NCBI RefSeq assembly: GCF_003390335.1
Contig: NZ_QUOU01000001.1
Coordinates: 4,526,001 to 4,590,000 of the forward strand
DNA from: Thalassotalea euphylliae
GTDB lineage: Bacteria; Pseudomonadota; Gammaproteobacteria; Enterobacterales; Alteromonadaceae
Direction of reading: 5' to 3'
Length of the DNA stretch: 64,000 bases
The position numbers and the translations under genes were made by a program. The notes under the pieces were generated by a model, which did no database searches, was not told where the DNA came from, and saw only the letters and a program-made list of their open reading frames with translations. Shown here piece by piece: positions 1-8,944 of this stretch (positions are counted from its first letter, which is position 1; every line of letters begins with the position of its first letter).

Positions 1-166
1 GAGAGTGACAATGCGGGCATTGATTAACCTCTTCACGTTTTGTGTGCAAAAAGTCTAAGCACCCTTGTCCACTCAGTTGACCCTCAATAAGTGTTGATAG
101 CCTTTGTTTATCAACAGTATCGAGTTCACTAATGAGTTGTTCTAATGCTAACAGTGATTGGTTCAT
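1..166 (-). CDS. IS1595-like transposase, N-terminal fragment cut by window edge
   Basis: An open frame runs leftward off the window from an ATG at 166-164. Its 55 visible codons begin MNQSLLALEQLISEL and reach a CPHCHS motif at the edge. A short helical leader followed by a CxxC zinc-ribbon half is the usual N-terminus of IS1595/IS1016-type (ISXO2-like) transposases, where the DDE domain follows. Only the N-terminal part is visible, so whether the gene is intact cannot be told. It is absent from simple ORF lists because it is short and open-ended. It lies back to back with a broken istB, so this edge is a mobile-element junction. The family call is moderately sure. Confidence 0.6.
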   Translation of the reverse strand, partial: MNQSLLALEQLISELDTVDKQRLSTLIEGQLSGQGCLDFLHTKREEVNQCPHCHS

Positions 167-258
167 GTGATGTCCTTAATTACGTCTACATGTATTTATA
201 TACAGTACAGCAACAATTATACAGGACATAGCCAATAACATTGATGCCGATCAGGTAA

Positions 259-989
259 TTAACCACGTTAAAACTGAGCGGCGTGAAAGCCGCGTTAGCC
301 CAACAGGCAGAGCAGCCGAACCTCTATATGGAGCAAAGCTTCGAAGAGCGTTTAAGCTTGTTGCTTGATCATGAAATTACTGGTCGAGAACAACGGCGTA
401 TTGAACGACTGACCAAACAAGCGAAGTTCAGGCTTAAAGCGAATCTCAATCAACTTGATTACCACATCGAGCGAGGGCTGAGCAAAGACAAGATCCACAG
501 TCTCGCTCAAGGCGAATGGCTCAAGCAGCACCATAACCTACTCATAACAGGGGCAACAGGTTGTGGTAAAACGTACCTTAGTTATGCACTCGGACATCAT
601 TATCGCCAACAGGAATACAGCATTTACTACTTCAGGCCCAAAGAATTACTGGAAAAGCTGTTTATGGCACAAGCTGATGGCAGTTATCGCAAGCTTATTC
701 ACAAACTCAAAAGCTGTGATTTACTGATCTTGGATGACTGGGGGTTGGAGCCACTGAACGCCCAACAGCGCAGCGACCTGCTTGAAATCATTGATGCGAG
801 ATATGATTTTAAATCGACCTTGATCACCAGCCAACTACCTGTAGCGAATTGGTACGAAATGATCGGCGAATCAACACATGGGATGCGATCTTAGATCGGC
901 TAGTTCACAGCGCGATCAAACTCGAACTAAAAGACGAATCGATGAGAAAAAGAGTAAATCCGTTGACGGATGCCGATCACGTCAGTTAG
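259..989 (+). pseudogene. istB: Decayed istB (IS21 family helper ATPase)
   Basis: IstB-type AAA+ ATPases help the IS21 transposase IstA. The frame has the IstB N-terminal helical region (SFEERLSLLLDHE), Walker A GATGCGKT and Walker B LLILDDWG. It is damaged at both ends. The first conserved residues (LTTLKLSG, from 259) directly follow an in-frame TAA, so the true start is lost. Near 876-879 one base is missing, so the frame from 283 ends early at 894 while the family C-terminus (DAILDRLVHSAIKLEL) continues in another frame to a TAG at 987-989. No istA is in the window. Probably a dead remnant, perhaps broken by the neighbouring IS1595-like element. Confidence 0.8.
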
Positions 990-1136
990 ATTTTTACAAG
1001 GTCTACAATCGTGAGAAATGGTGATTGCCCAAGCCATTCTTGCCATTTTGTTTGCGTAAGCTACACAAGCTTTATTGTGTCCTCGTCTGGCTACCAACCG
1101 ATTTATCCAGAGACTGAGTACATGGCTCTATAATAC

Positions 1137-1163
1137 AAAACGCCCGATGAAGTACACCGAGCG
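1137..1163 (-). terminator. Rho-independent terminator of the PEP-CTERM gene
   Basis: Read on the minus strand, arms CGCTCGGTG and CATCGGGCG form a 9-bp stem (two G-U pairs) with loop TACTT, followed by TTTTGTATTAT. It lies 57 bp past the PEP-CTERM gene stop codon and would end the leftward transcript. The rest of 990-1219 shows no convincing gene. Confidence 0.7.
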
Positions 1164-1219
1164 CTTAGAAGAAAATAGTGACAACATACTACTATAACGG
1201 GATAACAACTGACGTTACA

Positions 1220-2038
1220 TTAGTGTTTTCTGCGTCTCAAACCTGCAAAGCCAAGCATTGCTAAACCAATTAAAGCAATTGAAGAAGGCTCTGGGATTGT
1301 TGATGCACCTCTAAAGTCAGCAGTACCAAATAATTCAAGTCCATCTGGTGTTGCTCCGCCGGGAATAGGTTGGAAGCTAGTACTAAAGAAGACATCCGTG
1401 CCAGCTACTTGGGTATTAGTGTCAAAATTATTAGCCGCTAAACCGCCGCCACCAAAGGTAAAATCAACATCTAGTGCACCAGCGCCTGTACCAGCATCAC
1501 CGCCACCGCCAAAGGTCGAAAGGTCGGCTTCAATACTGACTAAGCCGGGGTGAATGGTGCTCGCTTGATCACGGGCAGAGAGTGCTAACCACAAGGTACC
1601 ATCATTGGCTGTCGTTCTATCGTTGCCATCATACGGTGTTGACAATGGATTATCGACGTAAAAGCGAATCCACCCACCGGTGAATCCAAGATCAGCGCCC
1701 GGCGATTGCGGAATGACACTCGAAAGCTCAAAACCACCAAACTCGTATGTTAGCTCACAAGAAGGGCAAAAAGTGCCTTGGTTTGTGTTATTCAGCCCTG
1801 TTACGATACCGAAGCCAGATAATGTTGTAACAACATCATCTGCTCCATTTGCTGCATTTTCAGCACCAAAAATACCGTCAGGACCCGGATCCAACAGGTC
1901 TTCAATTAAGTTGGAGTTAGACGTCCAGTCGAATAAACTCGAGGGTTCCCAAACAACTCCCCCGACATTTACAGCTGATGCATTAGCCGACAAACCTAAA
2001 GCTAGCGCACCACCGATTAAAACATGTTTTATTTTCAT
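1220..2038 (-). CDS. PEP-CTERM sorting domain protein
   Basis: Predicted secreted protein of 272 residues handled by the exosortase system. It has an N-terminal signal peptide (cleavage near ANASA, residue 22), a Gly/Asp/Thr-rich extracellular middle, and a C-terminal tripartite sorting signal: IPEPSS near residue 248, a hydrophobic stretch (IALIGLAMLGFAGL), then RRRKH. Exosortase A cuts near the PEP motif. The middle has a CPSC pair and resembles no family I can name. It is downstream of prsT and the nitroreductase but has its own sigma-54 promoter (2134-2150) and terminator (1137-1163). It is therefore a likely direct target of PrsK/PrsR encoded at 14.1-17.5 kb. Confidence 0.9.
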   Translation of the reverse strand: MKIKHVLIGGALALGLSANASAVNVGGVVWEPSSLFDWTSNSNLIEDLLDPGPDGIFGAENAANGADDVVTTLSGFGIVTGLNNTNQGTFCPSCELTYEFGGFELSSVIPQSPGADLGFTGGWIRFYVDNPLSTPYDGNDRTTANDGTLWLALSARDQASTIHPGLVSIEADLSTFGGGGDAGTGAGALDVDFTFGGGGLAANNFDTNTQVAGTDVFFSTSFQPIPGGATPDGLELFGTADFRGASTIPEPSSIALIGLAMLGFAGLRRRKH

Positions 2039-2133
2039 AATTATGTCCTTCCTATAATTAATCTCTTCAAATTAACCTAAATTCAGCTACTAACTACTTG
2101 CATGTCATGCTAAAAAGCTGCTCACATAGATAT

Positions 2134-2150
2134 TTGCAAGATTGAAGCCA
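2134..2150 (-). promoter_or_regulatory. Sigma-54 (-24/-12) promoter of the PEP-CTERM gene
   Basis: The minus strand reads TGGCTTCAATCTTGCAA. This matches the consensus TGGCAC-N5-TTGC with GG and GC at the correct spacing and two mismatches (TT for AC). The predicted start is near 2124, leaving a leader of about 86 nt before the ATG at 2038. PrsR, a sigma-54 activator, is encoded in the same window and is the obvious candidate regulator. I could not identify its enhancer site by eye. Confidence 0.65.
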
Positions 2151-2258
2151 AAAAGAAAAACCAATTCAAAACGTTGTTTAATCTAGTTTTTTTGGACTGA
2201 ATAAGTTGCTAATCACGTAGGGGTGGTTTTAGCTGTAAAATAATTAGACAGTCAATTG

Positions 2259-3314
2259 TTACTTTTCAAATGATGACTGCGCTCTTCGACCCGTTTTTTC
2301 TATTGCACCTGCAATAAAACCAATTCTGAAAAACAATAACCCGCGCCCTTTTGCTAAACTGGCAGTCAGATTATTTAAATCTGACTCGACAGCTGATAAT
2401 GTCTCAAGTTGGTTTTTTCCAACATTAGGCTTTATCAAACTCAAAACACCTGGTGCAGCATATATTTGTACCGACAAGCCCATCTCGGTACATTTAAGCC
2501 AAACCCGCTGCATCTGTCGGCCTGAATTTACTATTGATTTTCTAGACTGAGCAGAAGTTGTTAGTAACAGAAGAGCCGGTGATTGCTTTATTGGTAATAC
2601 CACTGATTTATTTGCAATTTGCTTGCTCGCCCCCAAGGCATTTAGTACTTGCATTACTGGCCAAGCGCTGAGCAATTTAAATCCGAGCGTTTCAAACCAT
2701 TTAATTCCTAGGACATTTAGATTCATCCCCGTGGGTGAGTGCTCTCTATTGAATACTACCGTTTTGAATATTTCTTGGTGAAGCTGTTGAGATTCGAACC
2801 TTACTTGCTCAGCTTTGGCGATAGTAGGAATGATGTTTAAAATATCTTGGTTTTGATTAAAGCCTATCAAGCCATGTTCCGAATCATTAACCACATCTTG
2901 TATATCGCTTAACATTCTGTCATCAACAACACCTGTAAAGGGGAATCGACGATCAGTACACCTTGCAGGAATACAATTAGCGAGCGATAGTTCACTATCA
3001 TTACCACTATTAGATTGACTGAACTTAATCTGTGCTATATCAAATGGTTTACCATCACCATTTGGAAATAATTCAACTTCACCATGATAACCAATGGTCA
3101 TCGCCTCTAAGACAATCGACTCAATAACTGCTCCTACAGCTAAGTCAGATAATACAAAGGTGCTGTCGGTAGCCTCTCCAGATAAGCTTTCATCCAAAAA
3201 CAATAACAGTACATCATTGCCTTCCCAGCCATATAGCCAAGGTTGTGAATTATCCGCAGAAGGTGCGCAAATACCTGCTTTTATCAATTTTATCTTTTGT
3301 GTGTCGGTTAACAT
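2259..3314 (-). CDS. Nitroreductase-like FMN protein (Acg/MoeY-like)
   Basis: A 351-residue protein with the N-terminal signature APSADNSQPW (residues 17-26) found in the Acg/Rv2032-like branch of the nitroreductase fold, often annotated as MoeY or as the nitroreductase half of ThiF-nitroreductase fusions. The fold normally holds FMN as a dimer or pseudo-dimer. No E1/ThiF domain is fused here. No signal peptide is seen, so it is probably cytoplasmic. It starts 49 bp after the second prsT, suggesting the same transcript. Related proteins occur in exosortase loci, but the substrate is unknown, so an enzymatic role in the envelope system is inference only. Confidence 0.65.
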   Translation of the reverse strand: MLTDTQKIKLIKAGICAPSADNSQPWLYGWEGNDVLLLFLDESLSGEATDSTFVLSDLAVGAVIESIVLEAMTIGYHGEVELFPNGDGKPFDIAQIKFSQSNSGNDSELSLANCIPARCTDRRFPFTGVVDDRMLSDIQDVVNDSEHGLIGFNQNQDILNIIPTIAKAEQVRFESQQLHQEIFKTVVFNREHSPTGMNLNVLGIKWFETLGFKLLSAWPVMQVLNALGASKQIANKSVVLPIKQSPALLLLTTSAQSRKSIVNSGRQMQRVWLKCTEMGLSVQIYAAPGVLSLIKPNVGKNQLETLSAVESDLNNLTASLAKGRGLLFFRIGFIAGAIEKTGRRAQSSFEK

Positions 3315-3363
3315 AATATCTTTAAACCTGCTGCCTATGAGAATAAGAAGTAACGTTTGTGCA

Positions 3364-6123
3364 TCAGTTTAATTGACTCAACAGGTCCTCTATCTCAGGT
3401 TTTCGAGTCTGATTAGCGCTGTGCAATGCTAGCAATATAGCCTTAGCCTCTTGGCTTTTGTTTAAGGCGATATAGCCTTGGGCTAGACTAATGTGAGCAT
3501 CTACATCTTTGGAGCCCGCAGCTAACGCCTGCTCCAAAATAACAATACCTTGATGGTGATTATTATTAGCCACCAAAAGAACGCCATATGTCTCAAGTAG
3601 CATAAGGTTTTTGGGTTGCTGTTGATGCGCTTTCTCTATGGTTTTAATAGCCTGCTCAGATAGCTGAAAATTATGCTGGTGCCACGCTAAATTATTAAGA
3701 GCGGCAATATTGGCGGGATTTTTAGCAATTAACCAATTATACTGCTCGAAGATTTTTTCCTTATTTTCTTTGGTGTAGAGCTCCGCCAGAAGTAACCTTA
3801 ATCTGGTGTTGTTAGGGTCTCCTTCGAGGTAGACTTCCAAGGTCTTTTCGGCTTCAGCTTGCTGGCCATTAAACTTCAATGCTCTAGCGAGCCTAACGGC
3901 ATTGACGCTATTTGGGTTGTGTTGATAAACAGATGTGAGGTGTTCAACCGATGTAGCGAAATCTCCTTCCAGCATAGCTATCTTACCGACCAATCGGTCA
4001 ATAAATGGATTGTTTCTATTATTCTGCCTAAATTGCTCGATGTGTTTTTTTGCGGCCTCAATGTTATTATTTTCAAGCTCTAAATGAGCCAGCAGCATCT
4101 TTATACGAGGATTATTAGGGAATACTTGATTAGCTGCCATAGCTGCTTTTAGCGCTTTGGGCACGTCACGAGATAACTCAAGGCTTCCGATTAAACGCAG
4201 GTTTAACAAATAATGCTCTGGATAAAGCTTTAGGCCAGCAGCAAAAGACTCGTTGGCTTCAACAAACTTATGCTGCTGGGTATAAGAGTCTCCCAGTATT
4301 ACCCAGTAGCCTGGCGGCAAACTTTCGTTAGCGTTAAATTCTTCCAGTAGGGATATTGCTTTGTCGACTTGCTTATTGAATCGATAATTTTGAGCTAATC
4401 CCAAAATAATACTGATGTTATCAGGAGAAGTCCCCCTTAATTCCTCTAAAAAGCCAATGGCGTTGGAGGCTTGATTAAGTTTCACACTCAACGACGTAAA
4501 GCGCTGGATAGCGACTTTATGGCCTGGCTCAAGATTCAACACGCGACGGTAATAGTCGAAAGCCAAGTCAGGCGACTGTTCGTGCAAAAAGCCGAGATTA
4601 AGCAATGCCATGATGCTATTTTCATTAACTTTTAGCGCCTTATTGAAATTCTGTATTGCATCACCGTATGCTTTTTTCTCAATTTGAATAAGGCCGTTTA
4701 ATAAGTGACCGTATTCCGATGTGTTTTCCAATGATAGAAATTTCTCTGCAATTTCTTCCGTTTTGAATATTTCACCACTTTTTAGGTATTGCATGGCTAA
4801 TGACAGCTCGACTTCTGCTAATTCAGAATCAAGTGCCAAGGCTTTTTCTAAAGATCGTATACCTGCTTCGTCTTGATTAGATAATAAAATAACGCCTTGC
4901 TGAGCTAATACTTGAGCATTATTAGGTGATAAAGCCGTGGCTTTGGAAATCACCTTTTGTGCGGCCTCCAAGTTTCCAGAGTTCGCCATTTCAAAGCTTG
5001 TTAGCTGTAAAAGTGATGTATCATCAGGCGTCAATCCGTCCATTGTGGCTAGAGAATTTGCGGTTTCATTATCATAACCAAGCTTTATTTTAACTATGGT
5101 TAGCACCTTAAATACTGGATGAGACGGTTCAAAATAGTTTTCAACGCGAATAAGATTTTCGTATGTCTGCTCTAATTGGCCTAACTGATAAGCGCTCAAG
5201 CCTATTAAGACATTTACTAGCGGGGACTTATTCCCATATTGCTCAGATAACTCTGCGTAATTCTTTGCCTCCTCAAAGTGCCCTTTTTGATACTCAATTT
5301 CTGCTTTATATTGATTGCCTAAAGGTGAGGTTCCAAAGACTCTCAACAGTGCTAATAATTTTTTATCTGCTTGCTCATACTGCTCTGCTTTAATTAGGCT
5401 ATTAATATTAAAAAATGCTGCCTTATGATCTTTTGGCGTTATCGCCAAGTAGGATTCTAAAACACTATTAGCAGACTGGTATTGCCTTTGACTGTAGAGT
5501 GTAGAGGCTTTAAATAGCATTGCATCTCGATGATTTGGCGCTCGAATGAGTATCTCGTCGACGAGTAGTAAGCTCTTGCTATAGTCCTGTTTAGTGTGTG
5601 CCAAATAGGCCTTGGCAAACTGAGCTTGGAGGCTTTGTTGATCTAATCCAATAATTTGGCTAAAAAGGTCTTGAGCTTCCTCAATATCTTGAGTGGCTAC
5701 CGCTGATACGCCTGCATAGAGAAGTACTGAAGCATAGGCGTTTTCTTCAATGTTAACGGCTTGCTCCATAATTTGCTTGACACCATGGTGGTCACCTAAC
5801 TTGGCTCTTACAGATGCAAGTTCTGGAAGAACAACATCTAAACCTGCCCCTAATGACAGTGATTTTTCTAGCTCTTTCTCTGCACTAATGTAATTTCCTT
5901 GCTTTAAGTAAGCATCCCCGAGTCTCAAACGGGCAACAGGGTTTCTAGGTTCAGCTTTAATGGCGTTTTTAAGCTCGATAATTGCAGTATCAACGTCATT
6001 CGCTAAGAGTAGTGATGAAGCCTCCTCAATATGCTGTGTAGCTGACTTCTCGTCACTGCAGCCATATAACCCTGAGCTTGCGATGACTACCCAAACAATT
6101 ACCGGTAACGAAACCTTATTCAT
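3364..6123 (-). CDS. prsT: XrtA/PEP-CTERM system TPR lipoprotein PrsT, second copy
   Basis: A 919-residue lipoprotein made almost entirely of tetratricopeptide repeats. The signal peptide ends in a lipobox (GLYGC, lipidated Cys22). The N-terminal mature part (SATQHIEEA, AIIELKNAIKAEP) and the overall size of about 900 residues fit the PrsT family, which goes with exosortase A and exopolysaccharide export. Repeats continue to the C-terminus (last near residues 800-910). It follows its paralogue at 6136-8877 with a 12-bp gap, so the two are a tandem pair in one operon. The copies have diverged considerably, which argues for an old duplication. The precise role of PrsT is not known, but a scaffold in secretion or polymer export is likely. 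Confidence 0.85.
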   Translation of the reverse strand: MNKVSLPVIVWVVIASSGLYGCSDEKSATQHIEEASSLLLANDVDTAIIELKNAIKAEPRNPVARLRLGDAYLKQGNYISAEKELEKSLSLGAGLDVVLPELASVRAKLGDHHGVKQIMEQAVNIEENAYASVLLYAGVSAVATQDIEEAQDLFSQIIGLDQQSLQAQFAKAYLAHTKQDYSKSLLLVDEILIRAPNHRDAMLFKASTLYSQRQYQSANSVLESYLAITPKDHKAAFFNINSLIKAEQYEQADKKLLALLRVFGTSPLGNQYKAEIEYQKGHFEEAKNYAELSEQYGNKSPLVNVLIGLSAYQLGQLEQTYENLIRVENYFEPSHPVFKVLTIVKIKLGYDNETANSLATMDGLTPDDTSLLQLTSFEMANSGNLEAAQKVISKATALSPNNAQVLAQQGVILLSNQDEAGIRSLEKALALDSELAEVELSLAMQYLKSGEIFKTEEIAEKFLSLENTSEYGHLLNGLIQIEKKAYGDAIQNFNKALKVNENSIMALLNLGFLHEQSPDLAFDYYRRVLNLEPGHKVAIQRFTSLSVKLNQASNAIGFLEELRGTSPDNISIILGLAQNYRFNKQVDKAISLLEEFNANESLPPGYWVILGDSYTQQHKFVEANESFAAGLKLYPEHYLLNLRLIGSLELSRDVPKALKAAMAANQVFPNNPRIKMLLAHLELENNNIEAAKKHIEQFRQNNRNNPFIDRLVGKIAMLEGDFATSVEHLTSVYQHNPNSVNAVRLARALKFNGQQAEAEKTLEVYLEGDPNNTRLRLLLAELYTKENKEKIFEQYNWLIAKNPANIAALNNLAWHQHNFQLSEQAIKTIEKAHQQQPKNLMLLETYGVLLVANNNHHQGIVILEQALAAGSKDVDAHISLAQGYIALNKSQEAKAILLALHSANQTRKPEIEDLLSQLN

Positions 6124-6135
6124 AACTAAGTCCTT

Positions 6136-8877
6136 CTATGATGAAATTTGTTTTTCGAGTACTGCTATTTTTTCTCTCTGTGTGATATTTTTTGCGTCAA
6201 TAGCTGCAATTATTTTTCGAGCTTTATTAAGGCGGTTATTGGCAATTAAAGATTCGACATAATTGATGGCAATATCGACATCTTTAGCTCTCGACAGTTC
6301 ATATGCTTTCTTCGCTTGCACGAGCGCTTTGCGCGTTTGCCCTGACTTCAACAACACTTTGCCGTAAGTATCAATAACACTGGCCACTTCTGGGGCAATG
6401 GCAATTGCTTTTTCTGCGTAATCTAGTGCCTGATCAAGCTGCCCTTGTTCCATGTAAAGCCAAGCGGTATTGTTGAGCGCAATAATGTTTGTTGGCTCCT
6501 TCTTGGCCATTTGCTCATATACACTTAACGCGCTGCCTGACTCGCCCGCTTCAAGCATTAAATTACCCAGTAAAGAGCCGATGCGCCCATCATAGGTATA
6601 ATTGGCTAAGTGTGCTTTTAATATAGCAATAGCTTGTGGGTTTTGCTTTAAGCCCGTGTGGGCACCTGCAAGTAACATGGCATTTCGGGCGGTTGGCTGA
6701 GCTTGGTAGAAGGTTTTCAGATGCGTTGCTGCTGCTGAAAAATCTTGCTCTAATAACGCCAAACGTCCATATAACCCATGGCGAATTGGCCGCTCGGCAA
6801 TTTCTGGTTCAAGCGCTGCAAGTAATGCTTTTGCTTCGCGAATGCGACGACTATTAATTAACACCTCCGCTTTAATCAGCTTTAAAGGCAAGCTTTCTGG
6901 TTGCTTTCTCAAGCCACTGTCAATGGTGCGAAGCGCGCTATCAAAGTCATTTTCCAACGCATAAACTTCTGCTAAATAAACGTAAGGTTCCAAGTGATAG
7001 GGGTTTACGCGGCGCCATTCGTTCAACGTAGTTTTAACTAGACTGTTATTGTCACTATAGCGATAGCCTACGACTTTCAATTGCCAGAAAAACTTAGGTG
7101 TTTGTATCGTGGGTGTAATGGTATTAAGTTGCGTTAACGCATCTTCAATCTGGCCTCGACGGAACAATGCCTCTGCGTAAACCAAGATAAGGTTTGTGTT
7201 GTCGCTCGTTTGATTTAACTTTGCGGTGATTTCATTTAGCGTAGCGTCTGATTTATCTAACTGCAGGAGTGCACGCATCACGCGGATGTTGTCAGGCGAG
7301 ATCGCTTTGGCCTGTTGTAATAGCTCAACCGCTTTTTCTTGCTGCTTTTCTCTCAAGGCAAGTTGTGCGAGTTGTAATAAGGCGTAAACATTCGGTTCAA
7401 CCGCCATGGCTTGTTCTAACAGTTTTTTCCCAACCAAAGGTTTACCTTGCTTGAGCGCGATAGCCGCAGACAAATTAAGCCCATCGGGCTTATCTGGGTA
7501 ACTTTGTTGCCATTTATTGGCAATTCTTTCTGCCTTTGCAAAATCTCCTGCGCTAAGCGCCATATAGGCAATCGCCAGCTCCGCTTTTATTAACTCAGGA
7601 TCTAACGCTACGGCTTGCTCTAGTGACTTTAGTGCTTGCTCGTCGTTAAGCATGAGCTTGAGCATGCCGTCTTTCAACAACTGCTGAGGCGAAGTTTCGT
7701 CGACATTAACCGCTTCAACGATCGCCCTTGCTTCTTCTTGAGCACCCGCTTGTAACAATTTGAAGCTTAGTGCTGAATAAAAATCAGCGCCTTGAGTCTC
7801 ATCTTGATCTATCGTACCAAGTGTCGCAGACACATCTTCAATAATTCCCAATTCCAACTGGCTAGCAACAAGCATCTTACGCGCGAAGTGATCTGCTGGA
7901 AGGTATTTAATTAGCGGTTTGATATAAAGCATGACTTGTTCATGCTTACCTAGATAAAACGAGCTGACACCGGCAACTAAACGCAGGTTCGCTTGGTTCA
8001 GGTTGTTATTAATCGCAATTTCCGCATGACGATGAGCTAATTCATAGTCTTTTTCCTGCGCGCGAACCATAGCTTTGACAAAGTTCGCCAAAGGCTGGTT
8101 AGGTAATACTTTGAGTATGCGATCGGCATAAAGCTCAGCTTGTTCAAATTGCTCAGCTTTTAAAAAGGCATTTGCCACCAGTAGTTCAACAACGCGCTGC
8201 TGCGGTTGCAGTGCTAAATACTTGAGAAAATTCTCGCTGGCCAGACTGTAGTCGCCATTGGCGGCGGCAATATTGCCCAAGAGTAGTATTGCTTCTGGCT
8301 GGCCTGGAATGATCGAAAGTGTTTGTTGCGCAGCTTGCTCTGCCTTGACTAAGTCCTGCTGTTCATAGTGCATAAAGGCATTAGCTAAAACAGTATAGCC
8401 ATGCGCAGCATCAGCCGCTTGCATCGTTCGCTGAATATCAATGGCGCTGTCGACTTCATCCAATCGAATTTTGCTCAACAATTGATAAAATTGCACGCTT
8501 AGCGATGCATCTTGAGTAAGCGCATTGACTGATAACGCTAATGCGGAATCAAAATCTTCCGTCAGATAGTGGCTTCTCGCCAATAGTGGTAACACCGCAT
8601 TGGTATCAAATTTCGCTCTTTGGGCTCTTTCTAGCTCTTTACTCGCGTTTACGGCATTGCCTTGAGACAAGTAAAGTCGTCCGAGAAGATAGCGAGCCTC
8701 GCCATTGTTGGGCTCAAGTTTTATCGCATTTTTTAGGGCGATAACCGCACTGCTGTCCTTTTGGCTCTGCTCGGCCAGCTTAGCTTCTTGTAGATATTGT
8801 GTAGCACTCTCTTTTTCGCTACACCCAGTCGCTAACAAACTGGCAAGCGTAATAGCAATGATTGTATGTTTATTCAT
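6136..8877 (-). CDS. prsT: XrtA/PEP-CTERM system TPR lipoprotein PrsT, first copy
   Basis: A 913-residue TPR lipoprotein with a short signal peptide and lipobox LATGC (Cys19). The first repeat unit (SAVIALKNAIKLEPNNGEARYL shortened: AVIALKNAIKLEP) is typical of PrsT, and TPR units run through the whole chain. It lies just below the terminator at 8908-8936, so it either has a promoter in the 67-bp gap before the ATG or relies on read-through from wecB-wecC. The second prsT follows 12 bp later. In related genomes PrsT is encoded beside exopolysaccharide genes and the exosortase. The exosortase must be elsewhere in this genome. Confidence 0.88.
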   Translation of the reverse strand: MNKHTIIAITLASLLATGCSEKESATQYLQEAKLAEQSQKDSSAVIALKNAIKLEPNNGEARYLLGRLYLSQGNAVNASKELERAQRAKFDTNAVLPLLARSHYLTEDFDSALALSVNALTQDASLSVQFYQLLSKIRLDEVDSAIDIQRTMQAADAAHGYTVLANAFMHYEQQDLVKAEQAAQQTLSIIPGQPEAILLLGNIAAANGDYSLASENFLKYLALQPQQRVVELLVANAFLKAEQFEQAELYADRILKVLPNQPLANFVKAMVRAQEKDYELAHRHAEIAINNNLNQANLRLVAGVSSFYLGKHEQVMLYIKPLIKYLPADHFARKMLVASQLELGIIEDVSATLGTIDQDETQGADFYSALSFKLLQAGAQEEARAIVEAVNVDETSPQQLLKDGMLKLMLNDEQALKSLEQAVALDPELIKAELAIAYMALSAGDFAKAERIANKWQQSYPDKPDGLNLSAAIALKQGKPLVGKKLLEQAMAVEPNVYALLQLAQLALREKQQEKAVELLQQAKAISPDNIRVMRALLQLDKSDATLNEITAKLNQTSDNTNLILVYAEALFRRGQIEDALTQLNTITPTIQTPKFFWQLKVVGYRYSDNNSLVKTTLNEWRRVNPYHLEPYVYLAEVYALENDFDSALRTIDSGLRKQPESLPLKLIKAEVLINSRRIREAKALLAALEPEIAERPIRHGLYGRLALLEQDFSAAATHLKTFYQAQPTARNAMLLAGAHTGLKQNPQAIAILKAHLANYTYDGRIGSLLGNLMLEAGESGSALSVYEQMAKKEPTNIIALNNTAWLYMEQGQLDQALDYAEKAIAIAPEVASVIDTYGKVLLKSGQTRKALVQAKKAYELSRAKDVDIAINYVESLIANNRLNKARKIIAAIDAKNITQREKIAVLEKQISS

Positions 8878-8907
8878 TATTATTTATTTCCGTATACTTT
8901 TTACAAT

Positions 8908-8936
8908 ACAAAAAAGCTCATCATCTGATGAGCTTT
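8908..8936 (-). terminator. Rho-independent terminator after wecB-wecC
   Basis: The palindrome AAAGCTCATCA / TGATGAGCTTT (8913-8936) is followed on the minus strand by TTTTTGTATTG. It lies just past the wecB-wecC stop at 8945 and divides the sugar-nucleotide genes from the prsT genes. Confidence 0.75.
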
Positions 8937-8944
8937 GTCATAAC

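Noticed and set aside
1087..1180. A frame reading RFIQRLSTWLYNTKRP that resembles the end of a DDE transposase
   Set aside because: It is short, lacks the rest of a transposase, and the same bases form a good minus-strand terminator for the PEP-CTERM gene.
1680..2057. Plus-strand 125-codon frame
   Set aside because: It is antisense to the PEP-CTERM gene, which has a clear signal peptide and sorting signal; the plus frame has no recognisable feature.
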